A DNA stretch of 64,000 nt from Thermothielavioides terrestris NRRL 8126. Taxonomy: Eukaryota > Ascomycota > Sordariomycetes > Sordariales > Chaetomiaceae. The first letter of the stretch is position 1. Each line of letters opens with the position of its first letter. Positions 23,168-34,595 of this stretch are shown in pieces. The notes beneath the pieces are model-generated. The model saw only the letters and a list, made by a program, of their open reading frames with translations. It did no database searches and was not told where the DNA came from. A program made the position numbers and the translations under genes. The DNA is taken from NCBI RefSeq assembly GCF_000226115.1, contig NC_016459.1, forward strand, positions 3,147,501-3,211,500. The letters run 5' to 3'.

Positions 23168-23965
23168 ATGAAGCTGAGCGTTGCCATCGCCGTGCTGGCG
23201 TCGGCTCTTGCCGAGGCTCACTGTGAGTGCATCGTCTCACTCCAGCTACTGCGAAGCTTGCTGACGATGGTCCCTAGACACCTTCCCCAGCATCGGAAAC
23301 ACCGCTGACTGGCAGTATGTGCGGATTACAACGAACTACCAGAGCAACGGGCCGGTGACGGACGTCACCTCGGATCAAATTCGGTGCTACGAACGGAACC
23401 CAGGCACGGGAGCGCAGGGCATATACAACGTCACCGCCGGCCAGACCATCAACTACAACGCGAAGGCGTCCATCTCCCACCCGGGGCCCATGTCCTTCTA
23501 CATTGCTAAGGTTCCCGCCGGCCAAACCGCTGCGACCTGGGACGGTAAGGGGGCTGTGTGGACCAAGATCTACCAGGACATGCCCAAGTTCGGCAGCAGC
23601 CTGACCTGGCCCACCATGGGTAAGAATTCTCACCCTGGAAATGAACGCACATTTGCACAGATCTAACATGGCCTACAGGCGCCAAGTCTGTCCCCGTCAC
23701 CATCCCTCGTTGCCTCCAGAACGGCGATTACCTTCTGCGAGCCGAGCACATCGCTCTACACAGCGCGAGCAGCGTCGGTGGCGCCCAGTTCTACCTCTCG
23801 TGCGCCCAGCTTACTGTCAGCGGCGGCAGTGGCACCTGGAACCCCAAGAACCGGGTCTCCTTCCCCGGCGCTTACAAGGCAACAGACCCGGGCATCTTGA
23901 TCAACATCTACTACCCCGTGCCGACCAGCTACTCGCCGCCCGGCCCGCCGGCTGAGACGTGCTAA
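23168..23965 (+). CDS. AA9 lytic polysaccharide monooxygenase (cellulose-active type)
   Basis: Exons are 23168-23222, 23278-23619 and 23679-23965, all joined in phase 1 (GTGAGT/CTAG and GTAAGA/ACAG). The product is 227 aa. A 17-residue signal peptide ends AEA, and His18 becomes the N-terminal histidine of the copper brace. The second histidine is in SISHPGP (about residue 86), and the axial tyrosine is in AQFYLSCAQ. The NPKNRVSFPGAY and GILINIYYP segments near the end are typical of AA9. There is no carbohydrate-binding module or linker. AA9 enzymes oxidatively cleave cellulose or related glucans with reductant and peroxide or oxygen, outside the cell. The sequence strongly resembles single-domain AA9 enzymes of thermophilic Chaetomiaceae as I recall them; this is the best taxonomic pointer in the window. 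Confidence 0.96.
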
Positions 23966-24777
23966 GCGGGGAAGGAAACCGTTCACTTGGCGTGTTCCAG
24001 GGGACAGCGGTGTACATAGCTCCTACAGCCTTCTCTCCAGACCACTAGCTTCATCCAAGATCTTCATGACCTTGGCACAAGGATTCTAACTGTTCTAGCA
24101 CGTCTGGGGCAGCCTGTAAACACAACTTTGGGCACGTTAAGTTCATCCAAGCAAACGGAACAAAGAGTCACTTCATAATGCTGGATGGCTAGACTCGGAG
24201 CAAGCGTCACCTTTGCTTAGAAGGACGCAAAGGATTCCCATTACACACAGCAGAAGAACAAAGAGCCGAGAGTTAGGGGCGGAACCTCGTGGTTCCGGAG
24301 CATGCTGAAAGCTACAATGATATTGTCTCTGTGATGACATCAAAGACAACTAAGCCGGACACAAAGCATTCTTGCGCCGACCCAGCTACAGAGCACCATG
24401 GCTCCGATCCCAGACCGGGACTATAAAACCTCGCAATCCCTCTCAAGACTCGGCGCCTTCCTCTCCTCATCCACACCACAACCACTCAATCAGCCCTCAA
24501 GGAGAGCAGAAGACCACTCACAACAGCAGTTCCCTCTTCAGCTTGCACCCACCCAATCTCTTACAACCCTCTGGCCAGGCAAGGTAAGAGAAAAGCAAGG
24601 TAAGTCCCCACCACAGCAAGCAAGCAAGCAAGCCCAGCAAGCCCGAAGAGGGAACCGTCCCAGTGAGCTAGCCATCCGCTCTCCATCCCCAACTGCGACA
24701 CCCCAACCCCCCACGTCCCACCTACTCTCCCGTCTTCTCAAAAAGACAACAAAGCAACCCACCGACACAAAACAAAC
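23966..24777. other. Intergenic stretch
   Basis: Contains the 3' flank of AA9 and the likely leader of the small Met-Cys gene, including a CTATAAAAC TATA-like box near 24421 and an AAGC microsatellite near 24618-24635. No gene supported. Confidence 0.45.
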
Positions 24778-24957
24778 ATGTGCACGATCGGGTACGACCG
24801 CTTCGCCTGCGGCTGCGCGCTGCCCAATGCCCGGACGCTGCGCAAGTGCGATTGGGCCACGCTCAAGGGCCGCGCCTACGTGTGCCCGGACTTCCAGCTG
24901 AGCGAGGACGCGGCCAAGTCGATGGACTATGCGCACGCGTGCATGGCGCACTCGTAG
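24778..24957 (+). CDS. Small Met-Cys protein B (59 aa)
   Basis: Intronless frame of 59 aa from ATG at 24778 (context AACAAACATG) to TAG. It starts MCTIGYDRFACGC and carries seven cysteines including the initial one, spaced as C2, C11, C13, then C24, C36 and C55. No signal peptide or membrane segment. The start and the RFACG motif parallel protein A (17329), where RCGH occupies the same position, which suggests the same loose family. Function unknown; a compact zinc- or disulfide-stabilised fold is possible. Confidence 0.6.
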   Translation: MCTIGYDRFACGCALPNARTLRKCDWATLKGRAYVCPDFQLSEDAAKSMDYAHACMAHS

Positions 24958-25801
24958 GCGCGTGTGCTACGTTACGCTACCATCTACCTATTTGAATAGG
25001 GTGGTATATAAACTGCGGTGGTACCGCCGACCTGGTAGATCGGTTGAGAACGAGGAAGGAAGTGGAAAATGGGTGGAGTGGGTAGAACAGAAGCACAGAG
25101 GGGGTTGAGAAAGAAGAGGGGAAAATTGGGAAGGTAAGTTATCAGCAACAAAGGGGGAAGAGAAGAAAACGAGGAAGAGGAGAGTGGCCGGTGTGGAATC
25201 CGACTGCCGAGCCCAAAGCAAAGCAGTCAGAGAAGGGGCTCTCTCCTTTTCGAGATCAATAGTTCGAGTCCAGCCGGCGGCTGCCAGTCAGCAAGCTCGG
25301 CTGTTGTGTCGCTCATTCCGAACTGTATATAGTTACCTCGATCTCAGGATAGATCGACGTCACAAATACACTCACTCTTTTAATCCCAATGATTTATCCT
25401 ATTTTAGTCTTGTTCCTTGAAGTAAAACTGCCTGATATCGCGGACTGCCCCTTGATTTGCTACCAACTGACCGTCCATCCGTGCGGAAACCAGGGAGCGA
25501 GAGCCATGGCGATGAAAATTGAAATAGCAGCAGCAGCAAGGCAGCAGATAAGAAAGAGATACCAACCTGGAAAGTTGAAAAGCAGCATGCATGTCTATGA
25601 ACCTGCCCTGGCCCAACTCAATAATAGGCCGTTAAAACAAATACAAAAAGGGTTAGCAGCTGCCAGACTGGACGATAAGAAATGCACTATATGACCGCCG
25701 CCCTTGCCCTCCCAGCAACGCCAAACCTCCATATCCCTCCCTTTCCACACGCTCAAGTGCTCAATTTTGATCTCCATTCCCCGATGCCCTTTCCCACTCA
25801 A
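24958..25801. other. Intergenic stretch between small Met-Cys gene B and SPT5
   Basis: No gene or RNA supported. Contains the 3' flanks of two genes that converge here. Confidence 0.45.
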
Positions 25802-28800
25802 TCAATCGTCCTCGGCATACCGAATCTCCGCCGACGCGGCAGGAGTCTCGGGCGCACCGCCATACGCCGCCGGCGTCGGCGCGCCATAGTACCCACCGCT
25901 AGCGGCGGGGGTCGGCGCGCCCACGGCCGGGGTCGGCGCCGCATCCGCGCCCCAGCCGCCCTGCCAGGCGCCGGGCGTCGGCGCGCTGATGGCGGCGGGC
26001 GTGGGCGCCGAGTAGGCGCCCGGGGTCGGGGCGTTGAGGGCGGCGGGGGTGGGCGCGCCGAGACCGGCGCCCGGCGTGGGCGCGTCGAACGCGTGGGATC
26101 CGCCGCTCGGGCCCGGCGTGTAGCCCCAACTGTCGGCGCCGCTGGCGCCAGGGGTGGGTGCCGAGACGCCGTAGGCGGGCGTCTTGGAACCCCAAGGGTC
26201 GCTGCCGCCGGCGCCGTAGGCGGGTGTCTTCGAGCCGTGGCCGAAGCCGTCGTGAGCGGGGGTCTTGGCGCTCGAGGACCACGCCGGAGTGCGGGAGCCG
26301 CCGTAGGCTGTGGCGCCTCCGTAGGCCGTGCGGTTCCCGTCGTAAGGGTTGACGGTCCGGGATCCGTCGCCCCAGGCGGGCGTGCGTGAGCCGGATGTCT
26401 CGGCACGGCCCCAAGCCGGTGTGCGCGCAATTGCTGGTGGGCCGGTTAGCTTGAGCACGGTGCGACATATAAAGGGGCAGCCTTGGTAACTTACACTTCG
26501 AGGAACCCCAGGCAGGAGTGCGCTCCCCTCCCCCTGCTCCCATGGGCGTCCTGCTTCCTCCCGACCACTCGCCAGGTCCGCCGAACCCACCCCGGGCGGG
26601 GGCGCCAAAGCCACCCCGTCCAGAGCGGCTGTAGATGTCGATCGGCTTCCCGGTGACCTTGTCCCTGAATATCAGGTCCGCCTTGGGAACGGTGATGATC
26701 TTGTTTCTGCCGTGGAGTTCGACGCGCGCGTGCGAGTCGGTGGTGTCCTTGACGATGCCCATCAAGCCCTTGTAGCCGCCTCTCCGGATACTCACGGTCT
26801 GGTTGATGGCGCGATCGGGTCCGAAGCTCTTGGGTGGCGGCATGTTGTTGTTCCCGGCCGGGTTGCGCTTGAGGGCGGGATTCATTGTGCTCAGATCGGG
26901 GCCCGTGTTCGCGTTGTTGATGCGGCCGCCCTTCGCGGCGATGGTCGTGACGTTGCCAGCTCTCGTGACGAAGACTCCGGCATTTTCCGTGGTGGCATTG
27001 CTGTGGAGGAAGACGAAGGACCGGTGGATGTGGATGATCTTGCCCTGGCGCTGCTGTCCGCCGTACTCGCGGACAACGTCGTCCAGCCGGATCTCGGAGC
27101 CGTTGCGATCGGCAGCGACTGCGGTTCTCCGCTTGGGCAGCTTGTTCGCGATCTGCGAAGGCAACACCTGCCTGGTCTCGCCATTCTGATCCAAGACGAC
27201 CATCGACTCGCGATCGACTTTAACGATGCAACCGACAGTGGTGGGGTCGAGCTGCACCAGGTCAAGCAGCGAGTATTGGCCGAGGGAACCCTGGCCGCCG
27301 ATGTCGCTCGCCTCGCGCAGGTCTTTGCTGAACACGGTGATTTCCGTGTTGGTCTGGTCTGTCACGAGAGTGACGCGGTCCTCGACGATCTTGACGATCA
27401 TACCGACTTCGTCCCGGAAGCGGCTGCCGCCGATGACCTTGACGTGGTCACCGGTCCTGAAGCGCTTGCGCAGGCCCTTGTTGGGAACCTCGATCGTTTG
27501 GCCAGCCAGATCGCCCTCCGTGACCTTGAGCGTGACGATATCACCCTGCACATTCGTTACCCTGCCGACAACGCCTCGTTGTTCGCCCTCGAACACTTCG
27601 ATGACATCCCCGGGGACGTAGGTGACGTTGTTATCCTTCAGGCTGGCAGCGAGGGCCTTGAGGTCAAGGTTTTCGGTGCCGTCCTCGGAGCCGCTGGCGA
27701 ACTTGGTGACCTCTTCCAGCGTTGGATTTACGTCCTTAACCTCCAAGTGTTGAATCTTGATGTCCTTGACCTGGAAGCCGTTCTCGAAGTCCTCGCCCAT
27801 GTAGGTCCAAGTGTTGGTCTGCGGATTGCCCTGAATATGGCGGGGGTGTCTCTTTCTCGCTTCGACTTCGCTGAAAAGCCGCTGGGGCGGGCGCGGGCCC
27901 GGCATTCCCGGACGCTTGCGCTTACCGTCTGGGGTAAGCGACGACAGCGCGTCGTCGCGGACACCGTAGTCCAGTCTGGGAATGAAGCGCACTCGGGCCT
28001 CCAGACCGTTCTCGGTCACGTCGAGGACTTGAGCAAGGTCACCAGCGTGCTTTGCCGGCTTCTTGAGTCGCACCCAAGCGCCGGGCTCCAAGTTCGGCGT
28101 CTTGGTGACCCGCAAGAGATCCGGCATGTCCTTGATTTCAACGAGCATCATCTTGGTCCGCGGGTACACGTTGAGGATGCCGTCCAGGGCTATCATGACG
28201 TCGTTCTGCCGGCGCGCCTCGACGTAGATGTATCCCTTCATGACTGAGTTGGGGCCAGCACGCTCAAAGGCGGCCGTGATGGGCGCATCGCCCCGGCTGT
28301 TAAGCCGCTCCTCCATGCGACGCATGATGGAGAAGACGACTTCCCGTTCCTTGCCTTCCTTGCACCTGACAGCCCAAATGCCGGGATCGTCCACGCTAGG
28401 CAGGAGCAGGCGCTTGGGCACGACAGTCATTTCTCCGTAACCTCGAGCGGGAGCCCGCTTGCCGTACCGCGCGCGCAGAATCTCGGCTTGTTTCTCCGCA
28501 TCCATGCTGGCCTCGAGCTCACGGCGACGGTCGAGCTCGCGGTGTCTCCTATCATCCTCGAGATGCCCGCTGTCGGCAATGTCATCGGGGTGGGCGTTGT
28601 CAATAAAATCTTCAATTTCTTCGCCCTCTTTCTCGTCTTCTTCGGCTTCGTCCTCATCTTCGACTTCGGCTTCGATATCGAAGAAAGCGGCGCGGTGATC
28701 CTTCCGGCGCTTGCGGCGATGGCGCTGCGGGATGTGTCAGTGACTGACTGCAAAACGGGCAGCGGGGAGCTCCAGAAGTCGCGGCCGACAACAAATGGAG

Positions 28801-29200
28801 GAGACAAGAGGGAGACAGAAGGCGGGCTCACATGCTGAACGTCCTCGTCCTCTTCATCCTCCTCTTCCTCTTCTTCTTCATCCTCTTCATCATCACCGTT
28901 TCCGCCGTCGCCATCTTCTTCTACTTCCTCCTCGTCCCCGTTCTCATCATCTTCCTCATCTTCCTCGCGAGGCCGTTTCAACGGGCTCTTGGAGGGGGGT
29001 CGCTCTTCATCCTCGTCCTCGTTGTTTCCATCCTTCTGGGCAGCGGGGCTGCTTGCGCGTTGGGCGCCCTTGTCAGTGGCGCGCTGGCCGGATTCATCGT
29101 CGTTTTCCTCGTCGGAAAGGTCGGCGGGTGCGGGGTTGAAGTTGTCGTCCTCCGACTCGGAGTCGGCCGCAAATTGGAAGGGGCCGTTTGCCAACGCCAT
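25802..29200 (-). CDS. spt5: SPT5, transcription elongation factor (DSIF large subunit)
   Basis: Three exons on the minus strand: 29200-28832, 28724-26495 and 26433-25802. The product is 1,076 aa. Residues 1-200 are highly acidic, as in yeast Spt5, with a basic patch RHRRKRRK right at the first splice. The NGN domain starts near residue 229 ([17 protein letters not shown]), followed by several KOW domains with linkers ([38 protein letters not shown], and the last [11 protein letters not shown]). From about residue 840 to 1060 comes the C-terminal repeat region, built of TPAWG, TPAYG and APTPG units, the expected target of Bur1/Cdk9-type kinases. Spt5 pairs with Spt4, closes the RNA polymerase II clamp and recruits capping and elongation factors. 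The second intron cuts the repeat region. Confidence 0.95.
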
Positions 29201-30174
29201 TTCGACGGCGTGGTATCGCGCAAGACGCTGGTTCGAAAAGCGCGAGTTTCAAAAGCGTGCGATCTTGGATCAGGCTGCAAGTGAGAGGCAATGGCAATGT
29301 GAAAGGGGAATGCGGTCGGCGTCGGAAGGCGGGAACAAAGGCAGCTTTTATGTTGAGAAGTTGAAGCACAGCGGCCAGCGAGGCGAACTCACTTCCTATT
29401 GTTAGCTTCGAAGAATAAGGTTGGATCTCACTACATGAATAGACCAATCGGGAATAGCGCAGCCTCAGAGCTGCAGTGGGAGCCATGGGCACGGGCCACG
29501 CAAGAGCTTTTTCTCTGGCAGCCCAAGCGCCCCACATGCTCGGTACTGTACGGAGCGCACATGTACGGAATACACGGTACGTTACCTTATCCGCACATCC
29601 CGCCCGCCCCACACACTCCGCATGTGCAGCATTGCCATCGCAGATGCTGACGTCTGCCTGCTTGGCTGACTTGAGAGGTGCGCCGGTCCAGCACCGCAAG
29701 CATGATGCATGCCGAAATAGTAAAATGAATTTACTCGTTGATGGCTATCTCGCGACCTTGATTCCTCCTCTGAGAGGGCGACCAGACTCCAGAGGCTGCT
29801 GCCTGGAATGCAGACCAGCACCCATTAATGCCCGGCCATGGCCAGACCCGCCAATGCCTGACACTCTTTTCCAAGCTCAATGGGTGCAGGCGCCGAGATA
29901 ATCTCATCTTCAATTCTCCGACCGACGGTCACAAGCCAGAGTGTCTCCAATATGCCAGCGGCATCTTTGCCTCTTGGCATCCCAGAACACGCACCCGCGC
30001 TCCCTCATCCAATATTCCCCAGACGATGCCGTGGAGAACAACGTCGCTGAACGTTGGCAGCCGATGTTAGCTGGGCTCTGCCTGGAACATCACTCGCGGG
30101 GCAGCGTCTGGCACTTACCAGGCGCAATGAGCCGAAAAAAAGGACTCCTGGATACATGCGAGCTGCTCGCTCTC
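29201..30174. other. Intergenic stretch upstream of SPT5
   Basis: No gene supported. The long frames here are antisense or run out of the SPT5 first exon. Confidence 0.45.
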
Positions 30175-30981
30175 CTAAGGATGTGCGTGGCTCGGGGGAG
30201 CGAGCCCTGCCTCCTCATCTAATCTCCTCTTGGCTGCCTTCGTCACTGCTGCCGTAATCTGCGAGTGGGACATGTCGAGAAGGTGCAGCTCAACGAAGTA
30301 TATGGCGCGCTTCACCATGCAGTCAGTCTCCATGTCTCGTGGGCGTCCCGTAAGCTCGGCGAGCTGGTCGGCGAGTTGGCTGATGTTTGAATGACGGCGG
30401 ATGGCTGCAACACCCAGACGCAGAGTCCATATATGGGTCGACACCAGTGCTGGATCCTTCCGGTGCCTCAGCAGCTCGGAAACAAGGTCGGCCCGGCCCC
30501 TAGGGGTGAGTGTCTGAGCACGATGTATGTCCTTGGCTTGAGAAAGCAATATTGCGTCGGGCAGGAACACGTCTCCGATCTCGCGATGGACGAGGCCCTT
30601 CGTCAGCCACCGTTGAGCGTTTTTAAAGGCCCAAAACGAAGCGCGGCATGTCGCAATCAGCGACAAGAAGGTGTCGAGATCCGGGCAGTGATTGAAGATG
30701 TTCCTCAGCACAACCTCGGGAAGGCTGGCGAAGGTCACGCCATGACTATGGCCTCGGCCGTGAGTTAGATCAGGCGCGTCCATATCGAGAGCATAAGAGA
30801 TGGTGCGAGCAAGGTCGGTCGGCAATTCAGGATCGGGAGTCGCAAATGGTAGTGATGAAGCGAGGTGTCTGACTGATATGGTGCGTGAGGAAAGAAGTCT
30901 CCGCGTTGTGGACTGCGGATCGTAAAGCTGGAAACCGGAATGACTTAATCGGCAAGGGTCAGAGCAAACAAAATAACCCAA
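30175..30981 (-). CDS. F-box-like protein
   Basis: Frame of up to 268 aa. The segment FASLPEVVLRNIFNHCPDLDTFLSLIATCR fits the F-box pattern (LP..vl..If..l...dl..l..tCr), the element that binds Skp1 in SCF ubiquitin ligases. The downstream part is helical with no leucine-rich or WD repeats that I can see. The start is uncertain: the ATG at 30783 (MDAPDLTHG) lies shortly before the F-box and may be the real one, since the first 66 residues look non-coding and could be an intron or leader. Likely an adaptor of unknown target. Confidence 0.55.
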   Translation of the reverse strand: MGYFVCSDPCRLSHSGFQLYDPQSTTRRLLSSRTISVRHLASSLPFATPDPELPTDLARTISYALDMDAPDLTHGRGHSHGVTFASLPEVVLRNIFNHCPDLDTFLSLIATCRASFWAFKNAQRWLTKGLVHREIGDVFLPDAILLSQAKDIHRAQTLTPRGRADLVSELLRHRKDPALVSTHIWTLRLGVAAIRRHSNISQLADQLAELTGRPRDMETDCMVKRAIYFVELHLLDMSHSQITAAVTKAAKRRLDEEAGLAPPSHAHP

Positions 30982-32414
30982 GCCTGAAATCGTTTCTGCT
31001 GGGTTCAGGGACAGATTTCTCTGGGGGCAGCCGGTGAACAGCCCTCTTATTCGCTCAGTAGGTGAACAGGCAACACCGACAGTCTTATCATCCCAAAGTG
31101 CGACTGATGGACCAGTTCCAGCATAATAATGCTCAGGTAAAGATTCTTGTAGCTGGAAACGTGCACAGCTTTGTTGCTAAAAAGAAATAATGCGCCTTGA
31201 ATTGTAATAGCACGCTCCCTCATCTTCTCCATAATGCTGGGGTGTTCGGACTGAGAGTATGTATTTGCAGAGCGACACGATGCCCTGGAAGACTGGAGCC
31301 AAGCAGGAGTGGAATGCACCTCCTTAGGTGAGTAGGCTGCTAGGTACCTAATTCCTGACCATCCTTCTAGAGAGCTAGGACATGTACTGTACCTCCCTCG
31401 GCACGTTCGTAAGCATTGGATTCATGTCCGGAGGCAATCCGCAATCGCTGCGTGCTCAAGAGCTCTTTGATGATTCACCAAAGCCGGCATACACTGCGAG
31501 GCAGCGTCCAGCGCTTCAAGATCTAAGTATGCAGGGTAAAAGAGCTATTAATCGATACGCGAGATCATTACCTCCCATCACCTTTTTCTCGCCTTGGTCG
31601 GGGCAGGGTCATCGAATTTCGACAAGGAGCGGGTAGTCCAAGTTTAGCAAACTGCCAACGGCATCACTGATCGCAAACCTCCAAGGAATTCAGAATTCGC
31701 TTGATTAAATTCTGCACTGCTCTAAATAAAGCATTTAGAAGTTCAGCCTTTCGGTGGCTAGCCAGGGCGTGAAGCACTGCATGTTGGGAGTGAGTTCAAC
31801 GAGGTCATATGGATGACTTCCAGTTCTCCCGCCCAAAAACGCTCCATGCCCAAGCCAAAACACATGGTACACCAGAGAAGAGGAATGGCAAGACCAAGCA
31901 AGTTCTTATCCTCGTCCAACGTGCGGTGGGTCAGGAAGAGTGGACGTCGAGGCTTGCCGAGGATCTGCAGGAGGGGTGTGATCAGGCCGATGCTATTCGC
32001 GGATAAATCACCATGATGCGGCTTTCCCGGTCCACGAACGACAATGCTCGTCAAGACCAACAACAGCAACCCCCCAGACCTTCCCCATGCTTCCCCGGAT
32101 TTTGACCCCGGAACCAGTGAGGCCAAGCTCGCCGGCTACCCGGGTTCTCCGCATCTCGCCTGTGGAGATTACCAAAAGTCAACGGAAGAACGCTCAGTTC
32201 AGCCCTCTTCCGGGCGGAGAAATTCTGAACATGGCTCTTGGCGTTCCCCGCAGCACGGTTGCGTTACGAGCGGTTCCGTTGTTTGGTTGCTAGGTGGTAT
32301 CGACAAGGGAACCAGTCAAGAAGTTATTAAACATCCCCGGCGCCCAGCGCAGTCCATGACGATGAAACGGTCAGGTATCGTCAAACCTCTCCTCAAGACC
32401 CTGGCCTCGCCATC
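30982..32414. other. Intergenic stretch upstream of the GH28 gene
   Basis: 1.4 kb with only short conflicting frames. No RNA gene or repeat recognised. Confidence 0.45.
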
Positions 32415-33970
32415 ATGAAGTCCGTTGCGCTGCTCCTCTCCGTTGCTGCCTCCCTGGCCGCGGCGTCAGCCATTGCCGTTGAGCACGAGGCCCACGTCCG
32501 CGCGGATGCTTCGATCACCCTGCCTCGCTCAGCGGCGTCGAACTGCAACCCTCACAAGCAGAAGGATAATTGGGGTAACGCTGTTGAAAAGGACCGCAAG
32601 CGGATCACGATCCGCGCGTCAAAGAACGACCGGGACGACATCAGCGACGAGTTCCTGTCGGGCATCAAGCGAGCAAACAACGGCGGCCTGCTGCACCTGG
32701 AGAAGGACAAGACCTATGTCATTGGCAAGAAGCTGGATCTGAGCTTCCTGAAGGACGTGTACGTCAAGATCGATGGCGAGTTGAAGGTAAGGGGAAGCGG
32801 TGGTGTGAACTTTTCCGAACCGCTGAACCGACAGAGGGCCCGGCTGACGATTTGCAGTTCACCGACAACATCACGTACTGGCAGGCCAACAACTTCTTCT
32901 ACTCGTTCCAGAACAGCATCACGTTCTGGGTTTGGGGCGGAAGGTGGGGTCACCACCCAGCTCAGCGGTTCATGCCATGTGAGCACGCTGACACTGCGGC
33001 AGGGACATCAAGATCTACGGCTCTGGCACAATAAATGGCAATGGTCAGGCGTGGTGGGACGGCTTCGCGGGGCACGAGATCCTCGACCCCAACAACGCGT
33101 ACTACCGCCCGATCTTGTTCCTCACCGACAATGCCACCAACGTCGAGGTCAGGGGGATCCACATGAAGGACTCGCCCTGCTGGAACAACTTCTTCGTGCG
33201 ATCCAAGAACGTCATCTTTGACGACGTGTACATCTCGGCCGTCTCGACCAACGCATCCGTAAGCAAACCCGTTGCTTTCCCTTTCCTCGCCTCTCCTCGT
33301 AACGTTCCTACTCACACGCGCAAACACACAAATCCAGTCCCTCCCCAAAAACACGGACGGCTTCGACTCGTTCAACGTCGACGGCCTCACCGTGACCAAC
33401 ACGCGCGTCAATGTGGGCGACGACTGCTTCTCGCCGAAGCCCAACACGACCAACATCCTGGTGCAGAACCTGTGGTGCAACGGCACGCACGGCGTCAGCA
33501 TGGGCAGCATCGGGCAGTACGCGGGGGTCAAGGACATCATCTCGAACGCGCTGCTGCAGAACATCACGCTGCTGAACGGGCAGAACGGGGCACGGCTGAA
33601 GGCGTGGGCGGGCGCCGACGTCGGGTACGGGTACATCTCCAACATCACGTACCGGGACATCCACGTGGAGAACACGGACAACCCGATCGTGCTGGACCAG
33701 TGCTACTTCAACGTCAACCAGACGGAGTGCGCGGCGCACCCGAGCCGCGTCAACATCACCGACGTGCGCTTCATCAACGTGCACGGCACCAGCAGCGGCA
33801 AGAACGGCCGCGTCGTCGCCGACCTGACCTGCAGCCCCGGCGCCACCTGCACCGGCATCTACCTGCAGGACATCAACATCACGAGCCCCGCGGGCAGCCC
33901 GCCCGAGATCGTGTGCGACGGCATCCAGGGGGGCATCGGCGTTCCCTGCGTCTCGGCCAGCGAGGCTTAG
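32415..33970 (+). CDS. GH28 exo-polygalacturonase-like pectinase
   Basis: Four exons: 32415-32786, 32858-32943, 33003-33258 and 33338-33970, with GTAAGG, GTGGGG and GTAAGC donors. The product is 448 aa. A signal peptide (MKSVALLLSVAASLAAASA) is followed by a parallel beta-helix domain. The GH28 catalytic set is complete: NTDGFD, GDDC, the G-H-G block (GTHGVSMGSIG) and the substrate-binding RLK (ARLKAW). The CNGTHGVSMGSIGQY form is characteristic of exo-acting enzymes, which release galacturonic acid from chain ends of homogalacturonan. Several N-glycosylation sequons are present. The gene converges on SWC3. It is secreted and serves pectin breakdown. Confidence 0.9.
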
Positions 33971-34595
33971 AAAAAGGGTGGAGAAGGTAGGTCCTGGGTG
34001 GAAGCAAACAGGCTTGGAGAACGTTTGAGCTATGGGTAATGGATGTCCCTAGATATAGTAATAAAGTAATCCGGGCCATGTGAGGGCCATTTGGGAACGA
34101 TCTTCCTGAAGAACGCAACTTTCCACCTCCCAAGACACTCTGTCAACCGTCGAACCCCGTGGACGGAACTGGGAGAACTCGCCCGTTGAGACTCGGCTAT
34201 TTCTTCAAGTTGAGTTGGCAAGACCGACCAGTATCACGCCGATACTTGAGAAGAGAAAGATCAATAAGAGCCAAGACGGCTGGGAAGCCCCCGCCGCAAA
34301 CTGAACCATCAGAAATTGCAGTCCCTGTAACTCCGTCCATGATCCCACAGCCGACCCATATTCGGTCGAACATCCTTCTTCCACCCATAGAAGCCAAACC
34401 CACAAGAACAGAACCCGCGCCGGGGCTGTACAGTAACATTCGCCAGAATAACACCCCGTCCTCCCAACACCATTTTCCCCAACCCCTGTATATCCCCATC
34501 TCGAAACAAGCCAGCTTCAAACACGACGCAAGTCGAAGGGGGGGCGAGACACGTACGCAACACCATAACCCCTCCCCCCCGCCCCCCTTCGCCTC
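33971..34595. other. Convergent intergenic stretch
   Basis: 3' flanks of the GH28 and SWC3 genes. No gene supported. Confidence 0.45.

Noticed and set aside
18379..24957. Secondary-metabolite or CRISPR-like cluster
   Set aside because: No polyketide synthase, NRPS, terpene synthase, spaced direct repeats or cas-like genes anywhere in the window.
25190..25300. tRNA-like or Pol III-like stretch with TTCGAGTCC
   Set aside because: The bases flanking the T-loop-like motif do not pair into a stem and no acceptor or anticodon arm can be drawn.
26712..28247. 511-codon plus-strand open frame
   Set aside because: It lies entirely antisense to the SPT5 main exon, whose KOW/NGN motifs are unmistakable. 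Long antisense frames are common opposite GC-rich genes.
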